From Hymenobacter piscis (lineage in GTDB: Bacteria; Bacteroidota; Bacteroidia; Cytophagales; Hymenobacteraceae), in assembly GCF_018760735.1 (NCBI RefSeq), contig NZ_JAHHZN010000010.1, positions 108,550 to 172,549 on the forward strand: 64,000 nt of DNA. Direction: 5' to 3'. The position numbers and the translations under genes were made by a program. Every line of letters starts with the position of its first letter. The stretch's first letter is position 1. Positions 50,489 through 59,343 of the stretch are shown piece by piece. Under the pieces are notes generated by a model. The model was not told the DNA's origin. It made no database searches and saw only the letters and a list, made by a program, of their open reading frames with translations.

Positions 50489-50917
50489 ATGAAAACCTTC
50501 ACCCTGGACGTGGACTACAGCTGCGACTTCGACCTGTTCGGGCTCGTTTCCTCCACCCGGGAGCATACCCTGGCCTGGGTGCTGAACCGGGCCCTGCACC
50601 TGCGCCTGGTAAAGCAGCCCGACCTGATGTACGACCTGCTGCACAAGGGCCGCCTCGTCATCAGCAACTACCTGCACGCCACCGAGTACCACACCCTGCG
50701 CCTGCTGCGCAACCGCAGCGTCGACCCCTCGGCTCTGAAGAAACCCTTCCTGGCCCCCGACATCAAGGAGTACGACTACCTGCTGCAAATCAACAACGGG
50801 GCCGGCCTGCCCCCCGCCGAGGAGCTTATCCAGCAGCTCACGGCCCTGCCCCAGGTGCAGCTGGTGAGTCAATTCGACCCCAATGACCTTAAATTCAAAG
50901 AAAATCTGCTCTTTTGA
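50489..50917 (+). CDS. IPExxxVDY-family protein
   Basis: A 142-residue protein of the small Bacteroidota family found beside acpP and pyruvate kinase. The family motif region appears as PDIKEYDYLLQINNG near residue 90, where consensus IPE...VDY has become APD...YDY. It is soluble, without signal or membrane segments. Its function is unknown; conservation of place suggests a link with fatty-acid or central metabolism. The start is fixed by the promoter box 26 nt upstream. Confidence 0.8.
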   Translation: MKTFTLDVDYSCDFDLFGLVSSTREHTLAWVLNRALHLRLVKQPDLMYDLLHKGRLVISNYLHATEYHTLRLLRNRSVDPSALKKPFLAPDIKEYDYLLQINNGAGLPPAEELIQQLTALPQVQLVSQFDPNDLKFKENLLF

Positions 50918-51076
50918 AACCGTAAACCAGCCGCTATCCTGAGCGTCGTGTCCCTGCCGTTCCCCGTATTGTTGGCTCCGGCCCGCTACTGAGGGGCCGT
51001 TTGAAGGGCCCGGCCCGCTCAGGATGCTTTTTGCTGAACTCCTTGCTCACGAAATTTCTGACCCTACTACCCCAAC

Positions 51077-52516
51077 ATGGAAGCCACTCCGCATTTCAAT
51101 AAAACCAAAATCATTGCCACCGTGGGGCCCGCCTCCAACACCTACGAGAAGCTGGGTATGCTCATGCGCGAAGGCGTGGACGTGTTCCGCCTCAACTTCT
51201 CCCACGGCTCCCACGAAGACCACCTCTCCGTGATTCACACCGTGCGCCGCCTCAACAAGGACCTGCGCATGAACGTGGGCCTGCTCCAGGATCTGCAGGG
51301 CCCCAAAATCCGCCTCGGCGAGGTGGAAGGCGGCCAGGTCGAAATCAAGGCCGGCGACAAAATCAAGCTCGTGTGCGGGGAAAAGGAAACCAGCACCGCC
51401 ACCCGCCTGAGCACCATTTATATGGGTCTGGCCCGCGACGTGAAGCCCGGCGACATGATCCTGATCGACGACGGCAAGATTGAGCTGCGCGTGCTGGCCA
51501 CCGACCGCGAGCAGGAAGTGGACGTGGAAGTGATTTACGGCGGCACCGTGAAGCCCCGCAAGGGCATCAACCTGCCCGATTCCGAAGTATCGGCCCCGTC
51601 GATGACGGAGAAGGACATTGAGGACCTCAAGTTCGGCCTCGAAAACGACGTGGACTGGATTGCCCTTTCCTTCGCCCGCCGCGCCGAGGACATCCGCTTC
51701 ATCAAGAGCCTGATTGCCGAAAGCGGCAAAACCACCCGCGTTATCGCCAAAATCGAAACGCCCGAGGGCCTCAAAAACCTCGACGAAATCATTGCCCTCA
51801 CCGACGCCGTAATGGTGGCCCGGGGTGATCTGGGCGTGGAAGTCTCGATGGAGCAGGTGCCCATGGCCCAGAAGCGCATCGTGGAGAAGTGCAACAAGAT
51901 CGGGACCCCGGTGATTGTGGCCACCCAGATGATGGAGAGCATGATTACCGCTCCCCGCCCCACCCGCGCCGAAACCAGCGACGTGGCCAACGCCGTCATC
52001 GACGGGGCCGATGCCGTGATGCTGTCCGCCGAAACCGCCGTGGGGGCCTACCCCGCCGAGGTGATCCGCTCCATGGTGGCCACCATCCGCAGCGTGGAAA
52101 CCCAGCTGCCGAGCCTCTACAACCACTGGTTCCCCATCGACCCCGAAGCCCCCACCTTCATGGTCGACAGCGTGCTGTCGGCGGCCTGCCACCTGGCCAA
52201 AAACACCAAGGCCCGGGCCATTACCGGTATGACCCACCGCGGCTACACGGCCTTCCAGATTGCCAAGTACCGCCCCAAGGCCGACATCTTTATCTTCACC
52301 GACAACCGCCCCCTGCTCACGGCCCTGAGCCTGATCTGGGGCGTGCGCGGCTTCTACTACGACCGCATGGTGAGCACCGACAGCACCGTGTCGGACATCA
52401 AGTACGCCCTCACCGCCTCCGGCCACCTCAAGAAGGGCGACGTGTTTATCAACACGGCCTCCATGCCCATCAACGAGAAAGGCAAAACCAACATGGTGAA
52501 AGTGAGCGTGGCCTAA
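51077..52516 (+). CDS. pyk: Pyruvate kinase
   Basis: A 479-residue glycolytic enzyme that transfers phosphate from phosphoenolpyruvate to ADP. The N-terminus is TKIIATVGPAS, then VFRLNFSHGSHEDH with the substrate-binding Arg and Asn. QDLQGPKIRLGE and the active-site VIAKIETPEGLKNLDEI (Lys and Glu) are present, as is MVARGDLGVEV. MTAPRPTRAETSDVANAV carries a family signature. A C-terminal domain follows from about residue 350. Nucleotide and metal ligands are complete. It has its own terminator and stands downstream of the IPExxxVDY gene. Confidence 0.97.
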   Translation: MEATPHFNKTKIIATVGPASNTYEKLGMLMREGVDVFRLNFSHGSHEDHLSVIHTVRRLNKDLRMNVGLLQDLQGPKIRLGEVEGGQVEIKAGDKIKLVCGEKETSTATRLSTIYMGLARDVKPGDMILIDDGKIELRVLATDREQEVDVEVIYGGTVKPRKGINLPDSEVSAPSMTEKDIEDLKFGLENDVDWIALSFARRAEDIRFIKSLIAESGKTTRVIAKIETPEGLKNLDEIIALTDAVMVARGDLGVEVSMEQVPMAQKRIVEKCNKIGTPVIVATQMMESMITAPRPTRAETSDVANAVIDGADAVMLSAETAVGAYPAEVIRSMVATIRSVETQLPSLYNHWFPIDPEAPTFMVDSVLSAACHLAKNTKARAITGMTHRGYTAFQIAKYRPKADIFIFTDNRPLLTALSLIWGVRGFYYDRMVSTDSTVSDIKYALTASGHLKKGDVFINTASMPINEKGKTNMVKVSVA

Positions 52517-52536
52517 CCCGCCCCTTACCAACCGCT

Positions 52537-52577
52537 AAAAAGGCCCGCCGGAACCAGGTTCCGGCGGGCCTTTTTTT
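52537..52577 (+). terminator. Rho-independent terminator of pyk
   Basis: Arms 52537-52555 and 52557-52575 (AAAAAGGCCCGCCGGAACC facing its complement) with a minimal loop and a T7 run. The leading A run makes it usable from both strands. The leftward T9SS gene ends at 52582. Confidence 0.92.
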
Positions 52578-52581
52578 GCGC

Positions 52582-54078
52582 CTACTCCGCGTGGTGCAGC
52601 CGCAGCAGCACGGCCGGGCGGCCGGGCTGCTCCACCCGCACCAGGTACAGGCCAGCCGGCAGCCCCGCCAGCTCCACTGCCAGGCGGGCCGTGCCCACGG
52701 GCAACAACCGGGTCCTGAGGGTTTGCCCGGTAGCCGTGAGCAGCACCAGCCGCCCGGCCGCGCCGGTTGGCGCCGGCAGTTCCAGGGTAGTAGTAGCCGC
52801 GGCCGGATTCGGGTAGAGCCGGGCACCGCCCGCCGCCTGGCTGCCCGGGGCCGATAGCAGCAGATCGAAAGGTTGCCGGGTGCCGCAGCTGAGGGTGGTA
52901 ACGCCATTGCTCCGGCGGAAATACACCAGCTCCAGCTGCTGATTCTGCACTACGCCCGTGCCGGAGCCGAGTAGCTCATTCACCGGCGGCTGGTCGAGCG
53001 CGTAGGGCAGGTAGGTATCGGAGCTGCCGGTGCGCGCCGGCCACAGGGTTTGGGTGCGCAGTGGCACAGTAGCGCCACAGCCCCCGCTACTCTGGCGACC
53101 GGCCACGACGGGATGCCCCATGCGCACGCTGCCGGCCGGGCCGCCGGTTGCGGCCCACTCGTAGGCCAGCAGCGGCACTTCCGGCGCGGGCCCCACTGCC
53201 CCGCCGGAGCCCGGCGCCCACTGCCCGGTGCGCCGCGAAGCCGCCAGCCGCGCCGTAGTCGGCACCGACCACCGCACACCCGCCGGCGGGCAGCCCGGCG
53301 CCCCCGAAGCCTGCGTACGCACCTGGTAGCGCACCACCAAAATCAGGCTATCGGGCGTTTCCTGGCGGCTGACCACGCGCTGGAGCAGGTGGGTGGTTTC
53401 GCAGACCAGCGTGTTGGGATAAATAGCCGTTTCGCCGTAGTAGCCGAATTCGTCGCCGGGCCGGAAATCGGCTACCAGCAGGGGGTTGTAGTAGCTCTGG
53501 CCCGCCGCCGCGGGCTGCCGGGCCAGAGTCAGGTTCGCGCCCGCACCGCCCGGGCCGGCCACCAGCCCGTAGCTCTTACTCACCTCGTAGGTTTCCGCAC
53601 CGGCGCGCAGCGTTACCACCGAATCCGGCTGCCCGTCAAGCAGGCGCGTGGCCCGGCTGACCACGGTGGCCGTTGGACCGGTGCTGCCGGTGAAGGTGGT
53701 GCCGGTTTTCTGAAAAACGGGCAACGGTACGCTCCGGGCCGGGGCGCCGGCTTCGGCCGCCCATTCCAGCCAATAGACCCTCGTCGCGGCCTCGTAGCGC
53801 AGGTGGGCCCCAAACTGGTTGTTGCGCGACTTGCGCCACCGCTCCCCCGGGCCCGCCGCGGGCCGCATCACGCGGTTGAAAAAGTACACCGAATCCGCCC
53901 CCCGCACCCCGGCCGAGTCGAGGCGGAGCGTCAGCACGGTGTCGGTCATTGCCGCGGCGCGTTGCAGGGTGAAGGCGTGCACGTCGCCGTTGGCGCGGAA
54001 AGGCCGCCAGTCCTGGCCGGTTGCGGCATACGCGCCCGTCAGCAGCAGGCTCGTTAACAAGGCGTAACGGTGTCTCAT
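52582..54078 (-). CDS. Secreted protein of unknown function with T9SS sorting domain
   Basis: A 498-residue exoprotein. MRHRYALLTSLLLTGAYAATGQ is a signal peptide. Residues 25-410 are beta-rich and Ser/Thr/Gly-rich, with no catalytic motif that I recognise (GDEFGYYGETAIYPNTLVC, VYFRRSNGVTTLSCG). The last 75 residues are a Por secretion sorting domain: ARLYPNPAAATTTLEL, VLLTATGQTLRTRLLP and LPAGLYLVRVEQPG. It should be exported to the surface by the type IX system. The upstream open frame to 54228 is not needed. It converges on pyk across a shared terminator. Confidence 0.82.
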   Translation of the reverse strand: MRHRYALLTSLLLTGAYAATGQDWRPFRANGDVHAFTLQRAAAMTDTVLTLRLDSAGVRGADSVYFFNRVMRPAAGPGERWRKSRNNQFGAHLRYEAATRVYWLEWAAEAGAPARSVPLPVFQKTGTTFTGSTGPTATVVSRATRLLDGQPDSVVTLRAGAETYEVSKSYGLVAGPGGAGANLTLARQPAAAGQSYYNPLLVADFRPGDEFGYYGETAIYPNTLVCETTHLLQRVVSRQETPDSLILVVRYQVRTQASGAPGCPPAGVRWSVPTTARLAASRRTGQWAPGSGGAVGPAPEVPLLAYEWAATGGPAGSVRMGHPVVAGRQSSGGCGATVPLRTQTLWPARTGSSDTYLPYALDQPPVNELLGSGTGVVQNQQLELVYFRRSNGVTTLSCGTRQPFDLLLSAPGSQAAGGARLYPNPAAATTTLELPAPTGAAGRLVLLTATGQTLRTRLLPVGTARLAVELAGLPAGLYLVRVEQPGRPAVLLRLHHAE

Positions 54079-54269
54079 AGGCGGGAATAGAATACGAAGG
54101 AAATAGCGGGCTACTGCCGGCCAAGATACCAGCCCCGAGCAATAAGTCAAGCGCTCCGGCGCATTATCCGGTTTGCTGGTGTGCGCGCTGCCCGGGCCGG
54201 AACGCAGCAAGGCCCGATGCTTGCGCACCGGGCCTCACCTTATACAAGAGCAGATAGCCGGTTAGCTAC

Positions 54270-54527
54270 TTACGCAGCCAGCGACTTCACGAACTTGGCC
54301 AGCTTCGACTTGTTGTTAGCGGCTTTGTTCTTGTGGATGATGTTCTTCTTGGCCAGACGGTCCAGCATCGACGACACTTTCTGGAGCAGCTCCTGAGCGG
54401 CCGAAGCATCGGTGGTGGCGCGCAGCTTCTTGATAGCGGTGCGGGTAGATTTTGCCTGGTAACGGTTCAGTACGCGCTTAGCTTCGTTGGAACGGATGCG
54501 CTTGAGGGCCGATTTATGGTTTGCCAT
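54270..54527 (-). CDS. rpsT: 30S ribosomal protein S20
   Basis: An 85-residue very basic helical protein. It begins MANHKSALKRIRSNEAKR, the invariant start of S20, and ends KNIIHKNKAANNKSKLAKFV. It binds 16S rRNA in the small subunit. A CAAAGGTA promoter box lies 49 nt upstream. Confidence 0.97.
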   Translation of the reverse strand: MANHKSALKRIRSNEAKRVLNRYQAKSTRTAIKKLRATTDASAAQELLQKVSSMLDRLAKKNIIHKNKAANNKSKLAKFVKSLAA

Positions 54528-54575
54528 GGGGTATGAAAATGGTCTTCTGCTCGAATTCAGTTCAATTGGGGAGTG

Positions 54576-54583
54576 CAAAGGTA
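54576..54583 (-). promoter_or_regulatory. Bacteroidota -7 box for rpsT
   Basis: CAAAGGTA on the + strand, i.e. TACCTTTG on the minus strand. An exact match 49 nt upstream of the rpsT ATG. Confidence 0.6.
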
Positions 54584-54811
54584 AGGCTTTGCCGCTAATT
54601 CGCAAACGCTTTTCAGCAATGAGCCCGCGCCGGGTGGAATAACCCGCGAAAACGGCCTTCCCCGGCGCCGCGGGGGTGGTTCGTCCTGGCCCGGACCGCC
54701 ACTGCGGTGCCCAGGCGCGGGTCAATTCGCTCGGCATGCCTACCATTTTTTGCCGTAATTTGCTTACCGGCCGTTTGTTTCGCCCGCGGCCCCGCTTTTG
54801 CTGCCTCTGCC

Positions 54812-55798
54812 ATGCCCCTCGTTGCCGCTTCCGCCTACCAGCCGCCGTTCTACCTTTTCAACGGCCACCTGCAAACCATCGTGCCCAGCCTCTGGCGCAC
54901 CGTGCCCGACGTGCTTTACCGGCGCGAACGGGTGGAAACCGAAGACGGCGACTTCCTCGACCTCGACTGGTCGGCGCGGCCCGACGGGCAGCCCACCGAT
55001 ACGCTGGCCATCGTCTCGCACGGACTGGAGGGCGACGCCGGCCGGCCCTACGTGCGGGGCATGGTGCGGGCCCTCAACCAGGCCGGCCTCGATGCCCTGG
55101 CCTGGAACTACCGCAGCTGCAGCGGCGAAATGAACCGCCTGCTCCGCTCCTACCACCTCGGCGACACCGCCGACCTCGATTTTGTGGTGCGCTACGCCCT
55201 GGGCCCGGGCCGCTACCGGCGGGTCTTCCTGACGGGCTTTTCGGCCGGCGGCAACGTGACGCTCAAGTACCTGGGCGAAAACGCCGCCCGGGTACCCCCG
55301 CAGGTGCAGCGCGCCGCCGTGTTCTCCGTGCCCACCGACCTGCGGGCCAGCTCCCACCACATTGCCCGCCTCGAAAACCGCCTCTACCTCAACCGCTTCA
55401 TGAAAACGCTGCGGGAGAAGATGCGCCAGAAAGCCGCCCTCCTCCCCGGCCAGGTTGACCTCACCAACCTCGACGAGCTCACGGGCTTTCCGGAGTTCGA
55501 CGACCGGTTCACGGCCCCCATGCACGGCTTCGAATCGGCCGATGCCTATTACGCCCACGCCAGCTCCGGCCAGTACCTGAGCGGCATCCGGGTGCCCACG
55601 CTGCTGGTCAACGCCCAGAACGACCCCTTCCTGCCCGCCAGCTGCTTCCCCCGCGACGTGGCCGCCGCCAGCCCCTACGTGTTCCTGGAAACCCCCACCG
55701 ACGGCGGCCACGTGGGCTTCGCCGAGGGCGCCCCGGACGGGGAATACTACTCGGAGCGCCGCGCCGTGGAGTTCCTCACGAGCGAGGTGCCGGGGTGA
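54812..55798 (+). CDS. YheT-like alpha/beta hydrolase
   Basis: A 328-residue cytoplasmic hydrolase of the YheT/EMB8 type. The family opening PFYLFNGHLQTIVPSLWR is clear. The oxyanion region is IVSHGLEGDAGRPYVRG, the nucleophile elbow is GFSAGGNVTLKYLG near residue 145, the acid is in LLVNAQNDPFLP, and the catalytic His is in TDGGHVGF near residue 300. Members are esterases or lipases of uncertain natural substrate. ATG at 54812 places the start just before the conserved segment; a TAATTTG box lies near 54756. Confidence 0.9.
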   Translation: MPLVAASAYQPPFYLFNGHLQTIVPSLWRTVPDVLYRRERVETEDGDFLDLDWSARPDGQPTDTLAIVSHGLEGDAGRPYVRGMVRALNQAGLDALAWNYRSCSGEMNRLLRSYHLGDTADLDFVVRYALGPGRYRRVFLTGFSAGGNVTLKYLGENAARVPPQVQRAAVFSVPTDLRASSHHIARLENRLYLNRFMKTLREKMRQKAALLPGQVDLTNLDELTGFPEFDDRFTAPMHGFESADAYYAHASSGQYLSGIRVPTLLVNAQNDPFLPASCFPRDVAAASPYVFLETPTDGGHVGFAEGAPDGEYYSERRAVEFLTSEVPG

Positions 55799-55822
55799 GG
55801 GGGGAACTGCAGTTTTTCTAAG

Positions 55823-56065
55823 TTGGAAGGGCCAGCGGCCTCCAATGCAATGTCAGTAGCTGGCAGAACCACTGTGAAAGTGGTGTTCAGAGGCCGGTTA
55901 GGGTCTGATAACCGGACCCTTATCGTACCATATGTAGAATATGGGGGCTGTTTAAATCACCCTTTCACTGAACGTTTGTTAGAGTGGACAGCCAAGTCTA
56001 TTAAGGGCCTTTCTCACTTCCGCATCGATAGAGGAGCGAATAAAAAGGCTATGGATTTATCGTGA
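55823..56065 (+). CDS. Small ORF of doubtful reality
   Basis: An 80-codon frame (MEGPAASNAMSVAG and onward) that overlaps the 3' end of the convergent lipoprotein gene by 17 nt. I see no domain, signal peptide or promoter. GC drops here compared with the flanks. It may be a gene remnant, or simply an open frame in a 250-nt spacer. Confidence 0.25.
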   Translation: MEGPAASNAMSVAGRTTVKVVFRGRLGSDNRTLIVPYVEYGGCLNHPFTERLLEWTAKSIKGLSHFRIDRGANKKAMDLS

Positions 56066-56603
56066 TGGAATTGAAGAAGCGTCGGCGCTGGGCGTGGTCA
56101 ACTAAGCCTAAACTGTCGGAGAGGTTAGCAGGCCGGAAAAGAAGATTATAGCCGATAGAATCCAAAACAAGACTGCGCATGTAACGCACTCTACGATGGC
56201 CTGTGTGCGCATCTAATGCTGTATACTTAATCTCGATGCCAATGCCACCAGCTATTTGGAAGGAAGTGCGCTTGAGTAGGTGAGCCTGGTTTTCATCTGC
56301 CAATGCCCCCTTGACTACACTATCATAAAAAAGCCGATGCTGCGTTGTGTCACCTTGTCTAATTACTTCGACATTCACGAAAGGAATTCGCATTACTACG
56401 CATAGTCCTTCCGACGCCCGCGCCACCCATGTCTGGGTGTGTGTGGGAGCTTGGCCAGCGGGGAGCATCTGGGCCACATTTAGCTCTGTGGCCTGAACCG
56501 GCAGCTCTACGGTAAGTCGTTTATCTATTGCGAAGGACTGCCAAGTGTCGGTGGCTGTACAGGCAAGCAGCGGCAACATTAACAAGTAGCGGGTAAGCTT
56601 CAT
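56049..56603 (-). CDS. Putative lipoprotein of unknown function
   Basis: A 184-residue protein. MKLTRYLLMLPLLAC is a compact signal peptide with lipobox LLAC (Cys15). The mature part is mixed alpha/beta (WQSFAIDKRLTVELPVQATE, HRRVRYMRSLVLDSIGYNLL) and recalls small periplasmic PsbP-like or gliding-associated lipoproteins only vaguely. Base composition is less GC-rich than that of the neighbours. No family can be named. It lies downstream of rsmG on the other side of a 66-nt gap, convergent with the YheT hydrolase. Confidence 0.6.
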   Translation of the reverse strand: MKLTRYLLMLPLLACTATDTWQSFAIDKRLTVELPVQATELNVAQMLPAGQAPTHTQTWVARASEGLCVVMRIPFVNVEVIRQGDTTQHRLFYDSVVKGALADENQAHLLKRTSFQIAGGIGIEIKYTALDAHTGHRRVRYMRSLVLDSIGYNLLFRPANLSDSLGLVDHAQRRRFFNSITINP

Positions 56604-56669
56604 GCCCGCGAAGGTCAGCAATTCCCTTATAACGCTTTATAAACGGTCCTTTAGAAAGCGCTTTAATTC

Positions 56670-57290
56670 CTACACCGTCACTACCACCACCTTCTTCGTC
56701 TCGAAGAATTCCTCCGCGAAAAAGCTGCTTAAATCTATAACTTGGGCTTTGAGGCCGGATTCGGCAATTTCTTCAGTCAGGTCGCCGCCTTTGAGGTAGT
56801 AGAGGCCGCTGTGGGGGGCAGCTTCGGCGCGGGGCTTGTAGCGGTGGGCAATCCAGGTGTGGAAGGTGGCCAGGCGGGCCACGGCGCGGCTCACCACGTA
56901 GTCGTACTTGGGGCGCAGCTGCTCGGCGCGGGTCTGCTCGGCCGTCACGTTGGTCAGGTGCAGGGCCTGGGCCATTTCCTGCACGGCTTTAATCTTTTTG
57001 CCGATGCTGTCCACGAGGTGAAACTTCACCTCCGGGAACAGAATGGCCAGCGGCAGGCCCGGCAGCCCGCCCCCCGTGCCCACATCGAGCACCGAGGAGC
57101 CGGGCGCAAACTCCACCACCTTGGCAATGCCCAGGGAGTGCAGGATGTGGCGCTCCTCCAGGTTGTCCACGTCGGTGCGGGCCACGAGGTTGAGGCGCTC
57201 GTTCCAGCCCCGGAACTCGGTTTCAAGCTGCCGGAACTGCTGGCGCTGGTGGTCGGTGAGGTGGGGGAAGTAGTGGTCGAGCAGGTTCAT
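56670..57290 (-). CDS. rsmG: 16S rRNA (guanine527-N7)-methyltransferase
   Basis: A 206-residue SAM-dependent methyltransferase that modifies G527 of 16S rRNA. The SAM-binding motif is VLDVGTGGGLPGLPLAIL near residue 70, followed by LVDSIGKKIKAVQEMA and the family strand YDYVVSRAVARLATF. ERLNLVARTD at the N-terminus is also typical. The start is at MNLLDHYFPH; the frame upstream enters an inverted repeat. Confidence 0.95.
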   Translation of the reverse strand: MNLLDHYFPHLTDHQRQQFRQLETEFRGWNERLNLVARTDVDNLEERHILHSLGIAKVVEFAPGSSVLDVGTGGGLPGLPLAILFPEVKFHLVDSIGKKIKAVQEMAQALHLTNVTAEQTRAEQLRPKYDYVVSRAVARLATFHTWIAHRYKPRAEAAPHSGLYYLKGGDLTEEIAESGLKAQVIDLSSFFAEEFFETKKVVVVTV

Positions 57291-57310
57291 GGGGGTGGAC
57301 AGAAGAGGAG

Positions 57311-57413
57311 AGAACGTCATTCTGAGCAAAGCGAAGAATCTCGCGTGCTGACATTGGGCTATTGGCGCAACACCAGCACGCGAGATTCTTCGCTTTGCTC
57401 AGAATGACGTTCT
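57311..57413. repeat. Perfect 40-bp inverted repeat, GTCATTCTGAGC family
   Basis: Arms 57311-57350 and 57374-57413 are perfect reverse complements with a 23-nt spacer. They include the core GTCATTCTGAGCAAAGCGAAG at 57316-57336 and reversed at 57388-57408. It lies between two leftward genes, 21 nt after the sigma factor stop and 21 nt before rsmG. Confidence 0.92.
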
Positions 57414-57434
57414 ACTTATGGTTAACTCCTTACC

Positions 57435-58052
57435 TTAAATAATTTCTTTTTTGCCTTTCACCATGTCATAGAGCAGCTCGCGGGCGCGGTGCAGCTGGGC
57501 TTTCACGGTGCCGAGGGGGGCTTTGAGCTCGGTGGCAATTTCCTCGTAGCTCAGCTCATCGAAGTAGCGCAGCGTCACGAGGCGCTGGTACTTGTCGGGC
57601 AGCCGCGATACCACGTGCTGCATGATTTCGATTTTCTGGTTCTTGATGGTCGTCTCCTGCGGGTTCAGGTTCTGGTCGCGGAAGTCGATGGTGATTTCGT
57701 CGCCGTTGTCAATCTTGATGGCCGAGTCAATCGACATCGTCTTGATTTTATTCTTGCGAATAAAGTCAATGCAGTTGTTGGTGGCGATGCGGAAGAGCCA
57801 GGTACTGAAGGCGAATTCGGGGTTGAACTTGTGCAGGTTGCGGAAGGCTTTGGCGAAGGCCTCGATGGTGAGGTCCTCGGCGTCGTCGGGGTTACGCACC
57901 ATCTTGAGCACCACGTGATACACGGGCTTCTTGTAGATGTGCATCAGCTCGGCATACGCTTTTTCGTCGTTGTTCTCCACGGCGGCACGAATCAGCTTGA
58001 AGTCGTGCTTGGCTTTGGCGGAGAACTGTTTTTCCTGATTATTTACTTCCAT
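57435..58052 (-). CDS. RNA polymerase ECF-type sigma factor
   Basis: A 205-residue sigma factor. Region 2 is VYHVVLKMVRNPDDAEDLTI and FAFSTWLFRIATNNCIDFIR. Region 4 is LPDKYQRLVTLRYFDELSYE then EIATELKAPLGTVKAQLHRA. The middle linker contains an acidic stretch (DNGDEITIDFRDQNLN). It belongs to the group of ECF-like factors found in most Bacteroidota, which lack a neighbouring anti-sigma. Here too no anti-sigma is seen. Its start overlaps the end of the glycosyltransferase gene by 10 nt, so the two are probably co-expressed. Confidence 0.92.
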   Translation of the reverse strand: MEVNNQEKQFSAKAKHDFKLIRAAVENNDEKAYAELMHIYKKPVYHVVLKMVRNPDDAEDLTIEAFAKAFRNLHKFNPEFAFSTWLFRIATNNCIDFIRKNKIKTMSIDSAIKIDNGDEITIDFRDQNLNPQETTIKNQKIEIMQHVVSRLPDKYQRLVTLRYFDELSYEEIATELKAPLGTVKAQLHRARELLYDMVKGKKEII

Positions 58053-59176
58053 CGGAGCGTACGGTAGAGGAACAAGGAGATTCCCAGAGCGAGATAATAA
58101 AAAAAATACACCGCGTCGAGAACGGGGAGCCAGACAGCGGGCAGCTGCTCGCCCAACCGCCGGTTGAGCTGCTGGTAAACGGCCAGCATAGCGCCGGTAC
58201 GCACGAGGCAGACCGTAGCCAAAGGTATCCAATCGGCGCGAAAAAACAGCAGCCCGCAGGCCGTAGCGTAAAAGACAAGGTTGGCCCCCACGAAGGTTCC
58301 GATGCGCACCCGGTCGGTGAAGCGGTACTGGCGGCCGGCCGAGAGATGCCGGCGTTTCTGCCGCCACCACTGGCCCCAGCTGGTGGCCGGCTGGCTGAGC
58401 GTATGCGCCCCCGGCTCGGCCACCACGGCCGTCCGGGCCCCGGCCGCCACGGCATCCTGCACCAGCAGGTCGTCGTCGCCGCTGAGGCTGCGGATATGGG
58501 AGGCAAAGCCCTTGGTCGACTGAAAGACCGCCCGGGTGTAGGCCAGGTTGCGGCCCACGCCCATATAAGGCCGGCCGCGCCAGGCGAAAGACAGATACTG
58601 TGCCCCCGTAAGTAAGGTTTCAAACCGGATCAACTTATTCAGAAAGCCCGGTTCCTCGGCGTAGGCGGAGTAGCCCAGCACCAGGTCGGCGGGCCGGGCA
58701 AAGCCGCGCTGCATGTACCGGAGCCACTGATTGGTGGCCGGGATGCAGTCGGCGTCGGTGAAGAGCAGGCGGGCGTGGCGGGCCGTTTTGATACCCAGGG
58801 TGAGGGCGTATTTCTTCGGGGCCAGCCCTTCTGGGGTGTGCGTGACGGAAACCAGCCGCACATGCGGATAATACTGCACCAGCTGCTGGGCGTACAGATA
58901 AGTGTCGTCGGTGGAACGGTCGTCGATGAGTACGATTTCGAAGCCGGCCGGGTAGTCCTGCTGGAGCAGCAGGGGCAGCAGCTGGCGCAGGTTGTCCAGC
59001 TCGTTGTGGGCGCACACCAGCACCGACACCGGCTCGCCGTCGAGCCCGGCCGCCTCGGACCCGGCGGGCTCCGCGGGGCGGCGGGCGAAGGGCAGAAAAT
59101 AGTAGGCCGCGTAACAGAGCTGCACCAGCACGGCGGCCAGCAGCAGCCAGATGGCCGGGGAAAGCGGGAAAGACAA
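58043..59176 (-). CDS. Family 2 glycosyltransferase, membrane-bound
   Basis: A 377-residue GT2 enzyme. One N-terminal membrane helix is followed by the GT-A domain: VSVLVCAHNELDNL, then IVLIDDRSTDDTY and the metal-binding DxD-like LLFTDADCIP near residue 140. The GDDDLLVQDA segment near 235 and the QWWRQKRRHLSAG motif mark the processive or beta-glycosyltransferase type. Two or three C-terminal membrane helices follow. It would transfer a sugar from a nucleotide donor to a lipid or polysaccharide; the acceptor is unknown. A CAAAAGTA box lies 22 nt upstream of its ATG. Confidence 0.88.
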   Translation of the reverse strand: MSFPLSPAIWLLLAAVLVQLCYAAYYFLPFARRPAEPAGSEAAGLDGEPVSVLVCAHNELDNLRQLLPLLLQQDYPAGFEIVLIDDRSTDDTYLYAQQLVQYYPHVRLVSVTHTPEGLAPKKYALTLGIKTARHARLLFTDADCIPATNQWLRYMQRGFARPADLVLGYSAYAEEPGFLNKLIRFETLLTGAQYLSFAWRGRPYMGVGRNLAYTRAVFQSTKGFASHIRSLSGDDDLLVQDAVAAGARTAVVAEPGAHTLSQPATSWGQWWRQKRRHLSAGRQYRFTDRVRIGTFVGANLVFYATACGLLFFRADWIPLATVCLVRTGAMLAVYQQLNRRLGEQLPAVWLPVLDAVYFFYYLALGISLFLYRTLRWK

Positions 59177-59198
59177 AGGCAGCGGGTATTTCAGACTG

Positions 59199-59225
59199 CA
59201 AAAGTAGGCATTCGGAGTACCTTTG
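59199..59225. promoter_or_regulatory. Divergent pair of Bacteroidota -7 boxes
   Basis: CAAAAGTA at 59199-59206 (TACTTTTG leftward, for the glycosyltransferase) and TACCTTTG at 59218-59225 (rightward, for tgt) are only 11 nt apart. Both match TAnnTTTG exactly, so the two promoters face away from each other with overlapping upstream elements. Confidence 0.6.
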
Positions 59226-59233
59226 CAGCCGGA

Positions 59234-59331
59234 TTAGTTGTCGGTTGTCAGTTGTTGGTTGTCCGTTGTCAGGTACTGCCTTGGTATCTGCCAACCGACT
59301 ACCAACAACTGATAACTGGCAACTGACAACT
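59234..59331. repeat. AGTTGTCGGTTGTCAG word-repeat palindrome
   Basis: Left words GTTGTCGGTTGTCAGTTGTT (from 59237) face right words CCAACAACTGATAACTGGCA (from 59302). It is an imperfect palindrome in the leader of tgt, ending 13 nt before the ATG. Confidence 0.7.
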
Positions 59332-59343
59332 TAGCCTCCCCGC

